Part shown: positions 34,854 through 44,407 of the stretch, piece after piece
How positions within the stretch are numbered: position 1 is the first letter of the stretch
Layout of the letters: each line of letters opens with the position of its first letter
Assembly (NCBI GenBank): GCA_945883495.1
Contig: CAMCXS010000005.1
Coordinates: forward strand, 82,068-146,067
Direction of reading: 5' to 3'
From: Akkermansia muciniphila
GTDB lineage: Bacteria > Verrucomicrobiota > Verrucomicrobiia > Verrucomicrobiales > DEV007
Length of the DNA stretch: 64,000 bases
Program-made: the position numbers and the translations under genes
The notes under the pieces: generated by a model
Told to the model about the DNA's origin: nothing
The model's input: the letters and a program-made list of their open reading frames with translations, nothing else
Database searches by the model: none

Positions 34854-35375
34854 CGTAGTTTGGTTCGATCTGGCCGCCGACTCGAAGGTGGGAAGAATCG
34901 ATTCGTTGGCGATTGGATATGCCCTCTGTGCTCCCGGTGTCCTCTGTGGTGAAGAAGTGCCATTTTCACCACAGAGGGCACAGAGTTCACAGAGGCCAGA
35001 ATCGAAATGACCGGATTAGCAGCTTGCTGCCATCTTCGTCACATCGATCGCAAGCGATTCCGGACGCCTGAACGGTGCCGGTGATGGGGTGTGAATGATT
35101 GTGATGGACGCTGGAACGGAATTCTTGGGAATTCCGCTACTCAGAATTCATTCTCGTAGCGGACGCTGGAACGGAATTCTTGGGAATTCCGCTACTCAGA
35201 ATTCATTCTCGTAGCGGACGCTGGAACGGAATTCTTGGGAATTCCGCTACTCAGAATTCATCCTCGTAGCGGACGCTGGAACGGAATTCTTGGGAATTCC
35301 GCTACTCAGAATTCATTCTCGTAGCGGAATCGCCCACGCATTCCGCCCTTGCATGCAGAGGCGCGCTGCGAACCC
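34854..35375. repeat. REP palindrome, attC-derived half and 55-bp tandem array
   Basis: 34915-35010 is the CACCACAGAGG palindrome. 35045-35085 is attC-derived sequence without its GACGTT end. 35106-35325 is the 55-bp array. Order and flanks repeat those of 31190-31485. No gene. Confidence 0.7.
35106..35325. repeat. 55-bp tandem array, four units
   Basis: Units start at exactly 35106, 35161, 35216 and 35271, each GGACGCTGGAACGGAATTC.. ending CTCGTAGC. They are nearly identical (one T-to-C change in the third). The single-copy equivalent is at 31403-31457 with the same flanks, so this is a local amplification. Confidence 0.92.
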
Positions 35376-36821
35376 CTACGCCATGATGCCTTTGATGACC
35401 TTGCCGGCTATTCCGGTGAGGCGGACGTCGAGACCTTGGAACTTGGTGGTGAGGCGGTGGTGATCGATGCCGAGGAGCGCCAGCATGGTGGCGTGGAGAT
35501 CGTGGACATCGACAATGTTTTCCACGGCGCGATAGCCGAGTTCGTCCGTGGCGCCCCAGGTGACTCCGGGTTTGATGCCGCCGCCCGCCATGAAGAGGCT
35601 GAAGGAAAGGATGTGGTGGTCCCGGCCGGAGCCTTGACCCATCGGCGTCCGTCCAAACTCGCCTCCCCAGAGGATGAGGGTATCGTCCAGCAAGCCGCGT
35701 TGCCGCAAGTCCTCGATTAAGGCGGCGGTGGGACGATCCACCGTGGCGGCGCCGTGCTTCATCCCTTCTTCGAGTTGGCCGTGGTGGTCCCAGGCGCGGT
35801 GGTAGAGTTGGATCATGCGGACGCCGCGTTCCGCGAGACGGCGGGCGAGCAGGCAGTTGGAGGCAAAAGAACCATCGCCAGGTTGTTGGACGCCGTAGAG
35901 ATCGAGCGTGGCCTGGGATTCCCCGGTGAAATCGGTGAGCTCCGGCACGCTGGACTGCATTTTGAAGGCCATCTCGTATTGGGCGATGCGGGTAGCGATT
36001 TCGGGATCGTTCTGCTCCTCGGCGAGCAGGCCGTTCATGCGTTGAATTTCCTCGATGACCTGCCGCTGGGTGCTCTGGCAAACGCCCTCGGGATTGCCGA
36101 TGTAGTGGACGGCATCGCCCTTGGATTGGAATTGGATGCCCTGGAAGCGGCTCGGCAAGACGCCACTGCTCCACTGCCGGGCAGAGATCGGCTGCTGGCC
36201 GTAATTCCCCACGGAGGTGAGCACGATGAAGCCGGGGAGATTCTGGGATTCGGAACCAAGGCCGTAGAGAAGCCACGAACCCATGCTGGGCCGGCCCTTG
36301 ATGATGGAGCCGGTGTTCATGAAGGCGTGGGCAGTGTCGTGGTTGATTTGCTCCGTCTGCATGGAGCGGATGACGCAAAGGTGATCCGCTTGTTTGGCGA
36401 TCTCCGGGAAGAGGTCGCTGATCTCGATGCCGGATTGGCCGTACTTCTGGAAGTTGGTGAAGGATCCGCGCGCCTTGAGGACAGCGCCCTGGAGTTGGGC
36501 CAATTGTTGTCCGCGGGTGAATGACTCCGGGAAGGGTTGATCGTGGAGTTCCTTCAGTTTCGGTTTCCAGTCGAAGGTTTCGAACTGGGACGGCCCGCCC
36601 GCCATGCAAAGAAAGATGACCCGCTTGGCCTTGATCGGGAAATGCGGCTCCTTGAGCACGCCATTCCAATGCCCCGGCTTCTCTCCTCCCGCGGTTGCGG
36701 CGGTGGCCTCATTCTGCAACATCGAAAGCGCCAAACCGCCAAAGCCAAAAGCGCTCTGGTGGAGGAAAGCGCGGCGGCCGAGCGGGAAGGAGAGAGGGAG
36801 GGATTGAGGGATGGAGGGCAT
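35376..36821 (-). CDS. DUF1501 family protein (second)
   Basis: A 481-residue DUF1501 protein with Tat-type start GRRAFLHQSAFGFGGLALS (residues 15-33). Family landmarks include VIFLCMAGGPSQFETFDWKP, QYEMAFKMQSSVPEL, LIQLYHRAWDHHGQL-like, TLILWGGEFGRTPMGQGSGR and FMAGGGIKPGVTWG. It is the last gene of a minus-strand series whose first members are DUF1549/DUF1553 proteins, the usual genomic partner. Biochemical role unproven. Confidence 0.92.
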   Translation of the reverse strand: MPSIPQSLPLSFPLGRRAFLHQSAFGFGGLALSMLQNEATAATAGGEKPGHWNGVLKEPHFPIKAKRVIFLCMAGGPSQFETFDWKPKLKELHDQPFPESFTRGQQLAQLQGAVLKARGSFTNFQKYGQSGIEISDLFPEIAKQADHLCVIRSMQTEQINHDTAHAFMNTGSIIKGRPSMGSWLLYGLGSESQNLPGFIVLTSVGNYGQQPISARQWSSGVLPSRFQGIQFQSKGDAVHYIGNPEGVCQSTQRQVIEEIQRMNGLLAEEQNDPEIATRIAQYEMAFKMQSSVPELTDFTGESQATLDLYGVQQPGDGSFASNCLLARRLAERGVRMIQLYHRAWDHHGQLEEGMKHGAATVDRPTAALIEDLRQRGLLDDTLILWGGEFGRTPMGQGSGRDHHILSFSLFMAGGGIKPGVTWGATDELGYRAVENIVDVHDLHATMLALLGIDHHRLTTKFQGLDVRLTGIAGKVIKGIMA

Positions 36822-36855
36822 GGCGAGATGGAGCGATGGATACGGAGAGATTGAC

Positions 36856-37311
36856 CTAGAGTTTCCAGTCGGAAGAGTTCCGGATCATGGTGATGAGCAT
36901 GCCTAGAAGCTGGTCGTAGGCGTTGTGGAGACTCGTTGCTTCATCTGCTGCGAGATATTCGCATTCCTTGGCGAAGGCGATCCAGGTCTGGGTTTCGGCG
37001 GCCTCTGCTTCGGCATCGGTGAGCTTGGCGACGAACGCGGCGGGATAGCGTCTGTTGCGCCAAGCTTCAGTGATGTTTGCCGAGACTGAGCGCGATGAGC
37101 GTCGAACCTGACCGGTTAGCGAGTAGCGCTCTTCGGCAGGAAAATGTTTGCTGAGCGCAAATAGGTTCATGGCGAGTTCAAAGCTCCTTTGATAGACCGC
37201 AAGATCCGTGTGCCGCCGGATCACTTTCTTCCGATCTTCAACGGTTCGATGCATCGTTGGCGACTGCTCATCCAACCAGTCGATCTCGATCTCGCTCCTT
37301 CCCTCCATCAC
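36856..37311 (-). CDS. Four-helix bundle protein (S23/IVS-like)
   Basis: A 151-residue protein matching four-helix-bundle proteins first seen in 23S rRNA intervening sequences: HTDLAVYQRSFELAMNLFAL, SLTGQVRRSSRSVSANITEA, FVAKLTDAEAEAAETQTWIA, and a final helix ending MIRNSSDWKL. The first ~30 residues are not conserved; an ATG at 37254 (MHRTVEDRK) is an equally good start. It lies within a DUF1501/DUF1549 cluster, 12 nt after the upstream gene. The molecular function is unknown. Confidence 0.85.
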   Translation of the reverse strand: MMEGRSEIEIDWLDEQSPTMHRTVEDRKKVIRRHTDLAVYQRSFELAMNLFALSKHFPAEERYSLTGQVRRSSRSVSANITEAWRNRRYPAAFVAKLTDAEAEAAETQTWIAFAKECEYLAADEATSLHNAYDQLLGMLITMIRNSSDWKL

Positions 37312-37323
37312 TCCGTCCCTCCA

Positions 37324-40300
37324 TCAATACCTCGTAACAACCTCCTGCGTATTCAGAAGCACCCGCGCGACCTGGGTCCAGGCGGCGTGTTCGATGGGGG
37401 CCTCCTTCGGCTGCGGCGCCAATCCCACGGCGAGAAGCTTTTCGGCGTCGGCGGGGGCGGCGGTGTAAGTTTGGCGTTGCCCTTCGAGCAAGGCGAGGAG
37501 CGCGGTGGATTCTTTCGGGTTGGCTTCGCGATTCAATGCGAGGCGGAAGGCCAGGGCCAAGCGGGCGTCGTCGGTCGTGGCCGTTTTGTCCTCAAGCAAA
37601 CGCGCCGCGAAGACCCGGGCGGCTTCGACGAAAATGGGATCATTCAAGAGGGTGAGCGCCTGCTGCGGGGTGTTGCTGGTGACGCGCGCGGCGGCGCACT
37701 CGTCCCGAGCGGGGGCGTCGAAATTTGCCAGCATGGGGTGCAGGAAGGTGCGTTGCCAATGCATGTAAACGCCGCGGCGCCATTGGTTGGCGTTCGTATC
37801 CGCGACGTATTCCCGGTTGGGAAACTGAATGGATTCGTAATACCCATCCGGCTGATACGGTTTCACGCTGGGGCCGCCGATTTCCGCGAGGTTGAGCAAC
37901 CCGGCGATGGCCAACGCGTTGTCGCGCACGAACTCCGCTTCCAAGCGGCGCGGGTTTTGCGAGGCGAGGAGGCGGTTCGCGGGATCGATCTCCAGTGCTT
38001 TGGGTTGGAAACGGCTGCTCTGCTTGTAGGTCTCGCTGGTGACGATGAGGCGGATCATGTGCTTCAGATCCCAGCCGGAATCGCGGAATTCGCTGGCGAG
38101 CCAATCGAGCAGTTCTGGGTGCGACGGCAGCTCGCCCTGCGATCCAAGGTCATCGACGACGGCGCTGAGTCCGGTGCCGAAAAACACGGTCCAGAGCCGA
38201 TTCATCACGGCGCGGGCGGTGATGGGGTTGTCGGCGGAGACGATCCAGTTCGCCAGATCGAGACGAGTGAGGCGCTTGGCGTCGGTGCTTTCGATCCGGC
38301 CGGGGAGGAAAGACGGAGTGGAGGGCAGCACGACGGGTCCGGTCTCGTCTTGCCAGTTCCCGCGGGGCAGGACGCGGACAGCCAAAGGCTTGTCGACGGC
38401 TTGGGTGACCATGCTCCAGGTCTTGCCCTCGAAGTATCCGCGCGCTTCGGCCGCAATGCGGTGGGCCTCCGTGTAGACGGCCTTGTCGTGGGCCGTGCTG
38501 AAGACAAAGCTCTTCAGGACGGCGGCTGCTTGCGCTGGATTGCGTTGCGCGGCTGGAACCGAAAATGCTCGCACCACTGTGGGGTCGGCGGCCTGCAAGG
38601 GCTCCAACGCGCCGATCGGCGTGACGAAAAAGCGCATGGGAAGCAGGTTGTCGCCTTCTAGTTTGGCCACGATTTGGTCGCCCGCGCTCACGGTGACCGG
38701 GGTGTCGAGCAGCCAAACCGCCCGGAGCTTGCCGTCCTTCGGGGGTTGGGGCGGGAGCTTCCATTCACTTTGCAGCCCGGGGATTTCCGCCCCGCCTTTG
38801 TAGGTCGTCCGCTTGGTGGCGGAGTCGCCGATCCGCAGTGGCAAAGGCCGAGGCTGGCCTGTAGCGGGTTGCCATTGCAGCGAAACCTTGATGGATTTGC
38901 CGAGCTTCGCCGTGACCATCTGGGGATCGAGCCCGTCCAAGGGCACGTCGATGCGGAACGCCGCGACGGATGGCGCGCCGGAAAGGTCGATCGGCAGATG
39001 CAAGGACTCGCCACGTCCGAGAGGGCGATCCAGGGTCACGGTCACGACGGGAGCGCGATTGGGAATCGGCTGGCCGTTGTTGACGATTTGCGGCAAGCCC
39101 GAGGTCACGGGCAGCCAGCCATCGGGACGCACTTTGAGGTATGGCGCCAGCGATGCTTCCCAAGCTTCCAGAGCCGCCAGCGTCGGGGCGTCGGTGGCGA
39201 GGCGCTCCAAGCTTGAGGTGAGATGGCTGTCGAGCGCCTGTTTGGCGGCGACGTAGCGCTTTTTGAGCCAGGGGCTTTCCACCTGGATTTCAGGAGGGAA
39301 AGGATATTCGTTGGTGTACCCGGTCAGCTCAGGCTCCCGGGTGTAGCCGTAGTCCGCGTATACGCCCCACTGGCGGACATCCGCGAAGAAGGCTTGCAGC
39401 TCGTAGAAGTCGCGGGTTTTGATCGGGTCAAACTTGTGATCGTGGCATTCCGCGCAGCCGAACGTGCTCCCGAACCAGGCTGCCGCCACCGACCGGACCC
39501 GTTCGGCGCCGTACTTCGCCAAGTACTCCTTGGGCTGCGCGCCGCCCTCGCGGGTCATCATGTTGAGGCGATTGTACCCGGTGGCGACGAGCTGTTCTGG
39601 AGTTGGCTTGGGCAGAAGATCGCCAGCAAGCTGCTCCCGGGTGAAGAGATCGAAGCTCTTGTTCTTGTTGAAGGCGGTGATCACATAATCCCGGTAGGGG
39701 AAGATGCGCTGATTCTGATCGCCATGGAATCCCACGGTGTCAGCGAACCGGGCGATGTCGAGCCACCACACGGCGAGACGTTCGCCGAAGTGCGGGCTGG
39801 CCAAGAGCGCTTCGACCAGTTGCTCGTAGGTGGCGCGTGGCGCATGGGATTGGTAGGGAACTCCGGTCAAGTCCAGCGAGAGTCGCCGTTGCAACACTTC
39901 CAAGGGCGCTTCGGGCGACGGCTGCAAACCTTTTTCCGCCAGTTTGGCTTGGATGAAGGCGTCGATCGGATTGACCTCAGCTTTGGGCGGAGCAGGTTTG
40001 GTCAAGGGAGCGTAGGCCCAATGCGGCTCGTAGACCGCGCCTTCAGCCACCCACTGCTTGAAGAGCGCCTTCTGCCGATCCGTCAGCGGCTTGTGTGCCT
40101 TCTCCGGCGGCATCGGATCCTCGTGATCAAAGATCCGGGCGATGATTTCGCTCGCATCGGGCTGCCCGGGGACGATCGGGACGATCCCATTTTCCGTTTC
40201 CTTGATGGCGTCTTCGCGCACATCGAGCCGCAGGCCGGCTTCGCGCGTCTTGGGGTCGAACCCATGACAATGAAAACAGGTGTCCGACATGATGGGCCGG

Positions 40301-40377
40301 ATGTCCCGGTTGAAGGAGATCGGCTCCGCCGTCGCGCTGGCGGAGAGGAGGAGCAGAACGAGGAGGGAACGGGTCAT
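37324..40377 (-). CDS. PSC1/DUF1549/DUF1553 multidomain secreted protein
   Basis: A 1017-residue protein with signal peptide (1-17). A planctomycete cytochrome C (PSC1) domain has CFHCH at 34-38 and a following MPPEKAHKPL segment. DUF1549 occupies roughly 135-345 with a second CAECH at 308-312; DUF1553 occupies roughly 700-1000 (LTRLDLANWIVSADNPITAR, ELLDWLASEFRDSGWDLKHM). It starts 1 nt after the stop of the preceding DUF1501 gene, so translational coupling is likely. CXXCH motifs suggest heme binding in the periplasm; the enzyme activity is unknown, with sulfated-polysaccharide metabolism proposed from context. Confidence 0.93.
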   Translation of the reverse strand: MTRSLLVLLLLSASATAEPISFNRDIRPIMSDTCFHCHGFDPKTREAGLRLDVREDAIKETENGIVPIVPGQPDASEIIARIFDHEDPMPPEKAHKPLTDRQKALFKQWVAEGAVYEPHWAYAPLTKPAPPKAEVNPIDAFIQAKLAEKGLQPSPEAPLEVLQRRLSLDLTGVPYQSHAPRATYEQLVEALLASPHFGERLAVWWLDIARFADTVGFHGDQNQRIFPYRDYVITAFNKNKSFDLFTREQLAGDLLPKPTPEQLVATGYNRLNMMTREGGAQPKEYLAKYGAERVRSVAAAWFGSTFGCAECHDHKFDPIKTRDFYELQAFFADVRQWGVYADYGYTREPELTGYTNEYPFPPEIQVESPWLKKRYVAAKQALDSHLTSSLERLATDAPTLAALEAWEASLAPYLKVRPDGWLPVTSGLPQIVNNGQPIPNRAPVVTVTLDRPLGRGESLHLPIDLSGAPSVAAFRIDVPLDGLDPQMVTAKLGKSIKVSLQWQPATGQPRPLPLRIGDSATKRTTYKGGAEIPGLQSEWKLPPQPPKDGKLRAVWLLDTPVTVSAGDQIVAKLEGDNLLPMRFFVTPIGALEPLQAADPTVVRAFSVPAAQRNPAQAAAVLKSFVFSTAHDKAVYTEAHRIAAEARGYFEGKTWSMVTQAVDKPLAVRVLPRGNWQDETGPVVLPSTPSFLPGRIESTDAKRLTRLDLANWIVSADNPITARAVMNRLWTVFFGTGLSAVVDDLGSQGELPSHPELLDWLASEFRDSGWDLKHMIRLIVTSETYKQSSRFQPKALEIDPANRLLASQNPRRLEAEFVRDNALAIAGLLNLAEIGGPSVKPYQPDGYYESIQFPNREYVADTNANQWRRGVYMHWQRTFLHPMLANFDAPARDECAAARVTSNTPQQALTLLNDPIFVEAARVFAARLLEDKTATTDDARLALAFRLALNREANPKESTALLALLEGQRQTYTAAPADAEKLLAVGLAPQPKEAPIEHAAWTQVARVLLNTQEVVTRY

Positions 40378-40378
40378 G

Positions 40379-41833
40379 TCAGGAGAATAGGCTTGTCACC
40401 GGTTGGCCCTTGCCATCTTCGGTCACGTAAAACGGGCGTCCTTCGATGGCAAACTCCGTTTTTGGGCTGATCCCAATGGCGGTCATGATGGTGGCGTGCA
40501 GGTCCATGACACTCACCGGATCTTTCACCGCGATCAAAGGGCGTTCGTCCGCCGTTTCTCCGTGGACATAACCGGCTTTGGTGCCGCCGCCGAACATCAC
40601 GACGCTGGTTCCACCGGTGAAATGCCGGTGCAGGCCGTAGTGCTTCATTTCCTCAATCCGGTCCACCTTGAACGTGGCTTGATCCCCGGCGTTGGATCCC
40701 GGTTTCCCTTCCATCAGGGCATCGCGGCTGAATTCGCTGGCGACGATTACCAAGGTGCGCTCCAACATGCCGCGTTCTTCGAGATCGCGAACCAGGGTGG
40801 CGATGGGCATATCGATTTCCCGGTGCAAACCGGCCACGGTCTGATGTCCATCCTTGTGGGTATCCCAATAAAGGAAGGGCACGTATTCGGTGGTCACTTC
40901 CACGAAGCGCGCCCCGGCCTCGACCAAACGCCGTGCCAAAAGGCAGCCGCGGCCAAAGCGGCCGGTGTCGTAATTTGCGTAGGCCTCTTTCGGCTCCAGA
41001 GAGATATCGAACGCCTCGCGCTCTTTGGAACTGAGCAGCCGGTAGGCATTGTCCATGCTGCGGAGCAAGGACTGCTGCTGGTAGTCGCTCATCCGGTCGC
41101 GATTCGGATTTTGGTCGACGAGTTTGCGGAAGAGCCGGTCGCGATTGGCGAAGCGGTTGGCGTCCATTCCTTTGGGCGGGCGGACCGATTGGGCGGCTTC
41201 CTCGGGGAAGGGGAGATTCATGGGGCCGAACTCGCTGCCGAAGAAGCCGGCGGTGGTGAACGCCTTGAGTTCCTCGCTTTCACCGACGCCCTCGAGGCGT
41301 TGGCCGATGTTGATGAACGCCGGCATCACGGAGTTGCGCGGGCCGAGCACCTTGGCCATCCAGGATCCGATGTGGGGGCAAGCCACGGTCTGCGGAGGCA
41401 CGTAACCGGTGTGCCAATGGTATTGATGTCGGCTGTGGAGGATGCTGCCGAGGTCCGGTTGCACCGCGCTGCGAATCAAGGTGGCCCGGTCCATCATCCG
41501 CGCGATGTTTTCCAAGCCCTGGCAGATCTGGACCCCGTCCACCGCCGTGTCGATCGCCGGGAAGGTGCTCAACATTTTGGCCACTTCGAGCCCTTTCTCG
41601 AATGGCAAGTAGCGTTTCGGATCAAAGGTGTCCGGAGCGGCCATGCCTCCCGCCATCCAGAGCAAAATGCAGGCGTCCGCCTTGGCCGGCGGATGGGCGT
41701 GTTTCGCGTCGCTGGCCCAGACGGCCTGCGGCTCTCCCGTGGACCAAGCGGCGGCGCCGGCGGCGGCCAATTTCTTGAGGAAGTCCCGGCGGATCACCGG
41801 TTCTGGGGCGGAGGGATCGAGGTCGAGGTTCAT
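40379..41833 (-). CDS. DUF1501 family protein (third)
   Basis: A 484-residue protein from ATG 41833, chosen because it overlaps the upstream stop as ATGA and gives a Tat-like start VIRRDFLKKLAAAGAAAW (13-30). A longer frame to 41980 lies inside the upstream gene. Landmarks: [74 protein letters not shown]. It sits between two DUF1549 proteins. Confidence 0.92.
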   Translation of the reverse strand: MNLDLDPSAPEPVIRRDFLKKLAAAGAAAWSTGEPQAVWASDAKHAHPPAKADACILLWMAGGMAAPDTFDPKRYLPFEKGLEVAKMLSTFPAIDTAVDGVQICQGLENIARMMDRATLIRSAVQPDLGSILHSRHQYHWHTGYVPPQTVACPHIGSWMAKVLGPRNSVMPAFINIGQRLEGVGESEELKAFTTAGFFGSEFGPMNLPFPEEAAQSVRPPKGMDANRFANRDRLFRKLVDQNPNRDRMSDYQQQSLLRSMDNAYRLLSSKEREAFDISLEPKEAYANYDTGRFGRGCLLARRLVEAGARFVEVTTEYVPFLYWDTHKDGHQTVAGLHREIDMPIATLVRDLEERGMLERTLVIVASEFSRDALMEGKPGSNAGDQATFKVDRIEEMKHYGLHRHFTGGTSVVMFGGGTKAGYVHGETADERPLIAVKDPVSVMDLHATIMTAIGISPKTEFAIEGRPFYVTEDGKGQPVTSLFS

Positions 41834-44247
41834 CGCACGAATTGAAATTCCGGTTGCATGAGGACGGCCCAGAGAAAATCCGTCACCGGCTCCGGCGATC
41901 GCGTTTCTCCCAGCATTTGCGTGGCGGCGGCGAGTTCCTCCTGGCCGGGCGGTCGCGCCAACGCCTGAGAGTAGACCCACTCAACGAGCTCCGCGTTCGA
42001 CTTCCAGGAGCGTTGGGTCAACTTCCGTGCGCCTTGTTCCAGCGCCGCCGTCAAGATCTGTCCGTTGGACAAATCGAGCGCTTCCAAGGTCGTCAGCTCG
42101 TCGGGGCGCATCGAGACGATTTGATCCCGGTTGGGCCGGCCCAGGGAGCGCATCAGGAAATCGCTCTTCATCAACGAAGCGCGGATCATCCGGGTGGAGG
42201 CGACGGCACCCTGGGCGAGATAGTTGGGGCCTTGCTGCTGGAGCGCCTGCGTCCAGGGGGCGATCGCGGGCACCACGGTGACCGGACCAAAGTCGTTGCC
42301 CAAGGCTCCGAGATTTCCTTCCTTGCCTTTGGGCGCGGACGGGCTGAACTGCCAGGAGCCGTCGCTGATCAAACTGGAATCCTGGCCGTTCGCGAGCTTG
42401 GCTGTCGCCTGGAGATAGAAGCCGGCGGCGTTCGGTCCGTTCCCGCCATTTTGGGCGATGACCACGATCTGGTTATCGCCCGCTTTGAGGCGGTCCTGGA
42501 GCAAAACCGGCGTGATCTGCTCCCATTGGTCACCTTGGATGACGCGCTTGTTGTTGACGTAAAGGGTGAAGCTGTTGTCGCAGGTGGCGATGGCCATGGC
42601 CGAGGCTGGCGCGGCCGGGAGCTTCCAGGTGGTGCGCAACACGATCGTTTCGCCGGACGGTGGCGTTTTGCCGCCGGCGGCGGAGCTTCCCCAAATCCAC
42701 TGTCCCTGCATCTGAATGGTCTTCGCCATCTCTGGATCCACTGTGCCGCGGAAGACCGGTGCGTGCATGCTGGCTGGGGCGGAGCCGGTGAGCTGCCAGA
42801 CCGCATCCACGAATTGCTCCGCGGTGAGGCGGCGTGAACGCGGGCCGCGAAAGACGAAATCGGCTTTGCTATCGGCGACCACCTCGCTTTGGGTTTGATA
42901 GATCTCCGAGGTGGCGATGAGCGCGAGCGTCTTCTTCAGGTCGTAGCCATTGCGTTGGAAATCCCGGGCCAGGAAATCGAGCAAATCCGGGCTCCACGGC
43001 TCCGTTTGCATGGCGTCGAGGGGATGGACAATGCCGTGCCCCATGAGCCGGTGCCACAAGCGGTTGACCAAGGTGCGGGTGAACCGGCCGTTTTCCGGAT
43101 GCGTCATGAGGGCGGCTAACTGGCTGAGTCGCTCCTGGCGCGAGGCATTGGCATTGACTTGGCCCAACTCCGGGAAGAGCCAAGCGGCCGTCGCGGTCCG
43201 GCCTACTGGTTTGTCGCAGCGATGGACTTCCAAGGGCCGCTCGGCGTAAATCGCCGCCAACCCATAGGCTTCATCCAGTTTCCAGCGGTCGATGAAACTG
43301 TCGTGACACGAGGCGCACTTCAGATTGATGCCGAGGAACGATTGCCCGACGCTTTGGGCGAACTGAATCTCCACAGTTTGGCCCGCGCTGACTTCGCCGC
43401 GCCACTTGATGCCGTCAATAAATCCGCGGCTTGCCTCGGTGGGCGGGGCGAGGAGCTCCCGGGTGAATTGGTCGAACGGTTTGTTGTTCACCAGCGATTC
43501 GTAGAGCCACTGGCTGATTTGCTTGCGGCCGCCGGTGATGAATCCCGTGCCGCCGTAGTCGTTGCGTAGCAGATCATTCCAAAACGTCAGCCAATGCTCC
43601 GCGTAGTCGACGTCCCGGGCCAAGAGCTCGTGGATGAGGCGGGCGCGTTTGTCTGGCGCGGGATTGTTGAGAAAGGCGGCGACTTCCTCCGGAGTGGGCA
43701 ACAATCCGATGAGATCGAGATGCGCCCTGCGTAGAAACGTGGCGTCATCGATCGCGCCCGGCCGCGTCAGCTGTTTGGACGCCAGATACGCGTCCATGAG
43801 CCGGTCCACCGGATGGTCGCGACCCTCGACCGCTGGGGGCAAGCTGACGTCGCGAGGTTTGAGCGGCGGTTCGTAGGCCGGTTTTTGGAACGCAAACCCC
43901 GCTTCCCACGGCACGCCCTCGGTTACCCATTGCCGAATGCGCTCCACTTCGGTGGCGGACAAGCCGGGGCCTTTCGGCGGCATGCGGACATCGGTATCGG
44001 CGGTGGTGATCAGTTCCAGGAGAAGACTTTTCTCCGGTTGGTCCAAATCGATCACCGGACCGTTCTCGCTCCCGTGCAAGAGCGCGGCGCGATCGTTCAG
44101 GGAGAACCCGCCCTTCAGCTTATCGCCAGTGTGGCACTCCCCGCAATGCTGGCGCAGGATGGGGACGATCTCGTGATGAAAATCGACGGCGGCACTAGCC
44201 GGGAGGGACCAGAGCAAGGGCCAAGCCAGAGGGACGAGGAATCGCAT
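41830..44247 (-). CDS. PSC1/DUF1549/DUF1553 secreted protein (second type)
   Basis: An 805-residue protein with signal peptide (1-20). CGECH (35-39) begins a cytochrome-like domain that also has RMPPKGPGLSATEVERIRQW. DUF1549 follows (RPGAIDDATFLRRAHLDLIG, LTFWNDLLRNDYGG) with a second CASCH near residue 310; DUF1553 contains FTRTLVNRLWHRLMGHGIVH. A beta-sandwich insert (TWKLPAAPASAMAIATCDNS, NKRVIQGDQWEQI) between DUF1553 parts resembles a carbohydrate-binding or discoidin-like module. First gene of the minus-strand cluster. Confidence 0.92.
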   Translation of the reverse strand: MRFLVPLAWPLLWSLPASAAVDFHHEIVPILRQHCGECHTGDKLKGGFSLNDRAALLHGSENGPVIDLDQPEKSLLLELITTADTDVRMPPKGPGLSATEVERIRQWVTEGVPWEAGFAFQKPAYEPPLKPRDVSLPPAVEGRDHPVDRLMDAYLASKQLTRPGAIDDATFLRRAHLDLIGLLPTPEEVAAFLNNPAPDKRARLIHELLARDVDYAEHWLTFWNDLLRNDYGGTGFITGGRKQISQWLYESLVNNKPFDQFTRELLAPPTEASRGFIDGIKWRGEVSAGQTVEIQFAQSVGQSFLGINLKCASCHDSFIDRWKLDEAYGLAAIYAERPLEVHRCDKPVGRTATAAWLFPELGQVNANASRQERLSQLAALMTHPENGRFTRTLVNRLWHRLMGHGIVHPLDAMQTEPWSPDLLDFLARDFQRNGYDLKKTLALIATSEIYQTQSEVVADSKADFVFRGPRSRRLTAEQFVDAVWQLTGSAPASMHAPVFRGTVDPEMAKTIQMQGQWIWGSSAAGGKTPPSGETIVLRTTWKLPAAPASAMAIATCDNSFTLYVNNKRVIQGDQWEQITPVLLQDRLKAGDNQIVVIAQNGGNGPNAAGFYLQATAKLANGQDSSLISDGSWQFSPSAPKGKEGNLGALGNDFGPVTVVPAIAPWTQALQQQGPNYLAQGAVASTRMIRASLMKSDFLMRSLGRPNRDQIVSMRPDELTTLEALDLSNGQILTAALEQGARKLTQRSWKSNAELVEWVYSQALARPPGQEELAAATQMLGETRSPEPVTDFLWAVLMQPEFQFVR

Positions 44248-44407
44248 AATATCGGTCAGGATCAGGAGACACGGGGGCGGTGGCTCAAATCTTGCGGACG
44301 TCCGTCCCTCGCCGCCGTCGCTCCGGGTTCAAGCTCTACGGAGTGGCGGCTATGATTTTTTCAAGAACGTCACACTCAGCTGCTTGCGGAGCGTGAGTAC
44401 AAATGCC

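Noticed and set aside
25575..35345. Integron integrase within the array
   Set aside because: No tyrosine-recombinase-like ORF was found on either strand in the window, so the array is reported as integrase-less here.
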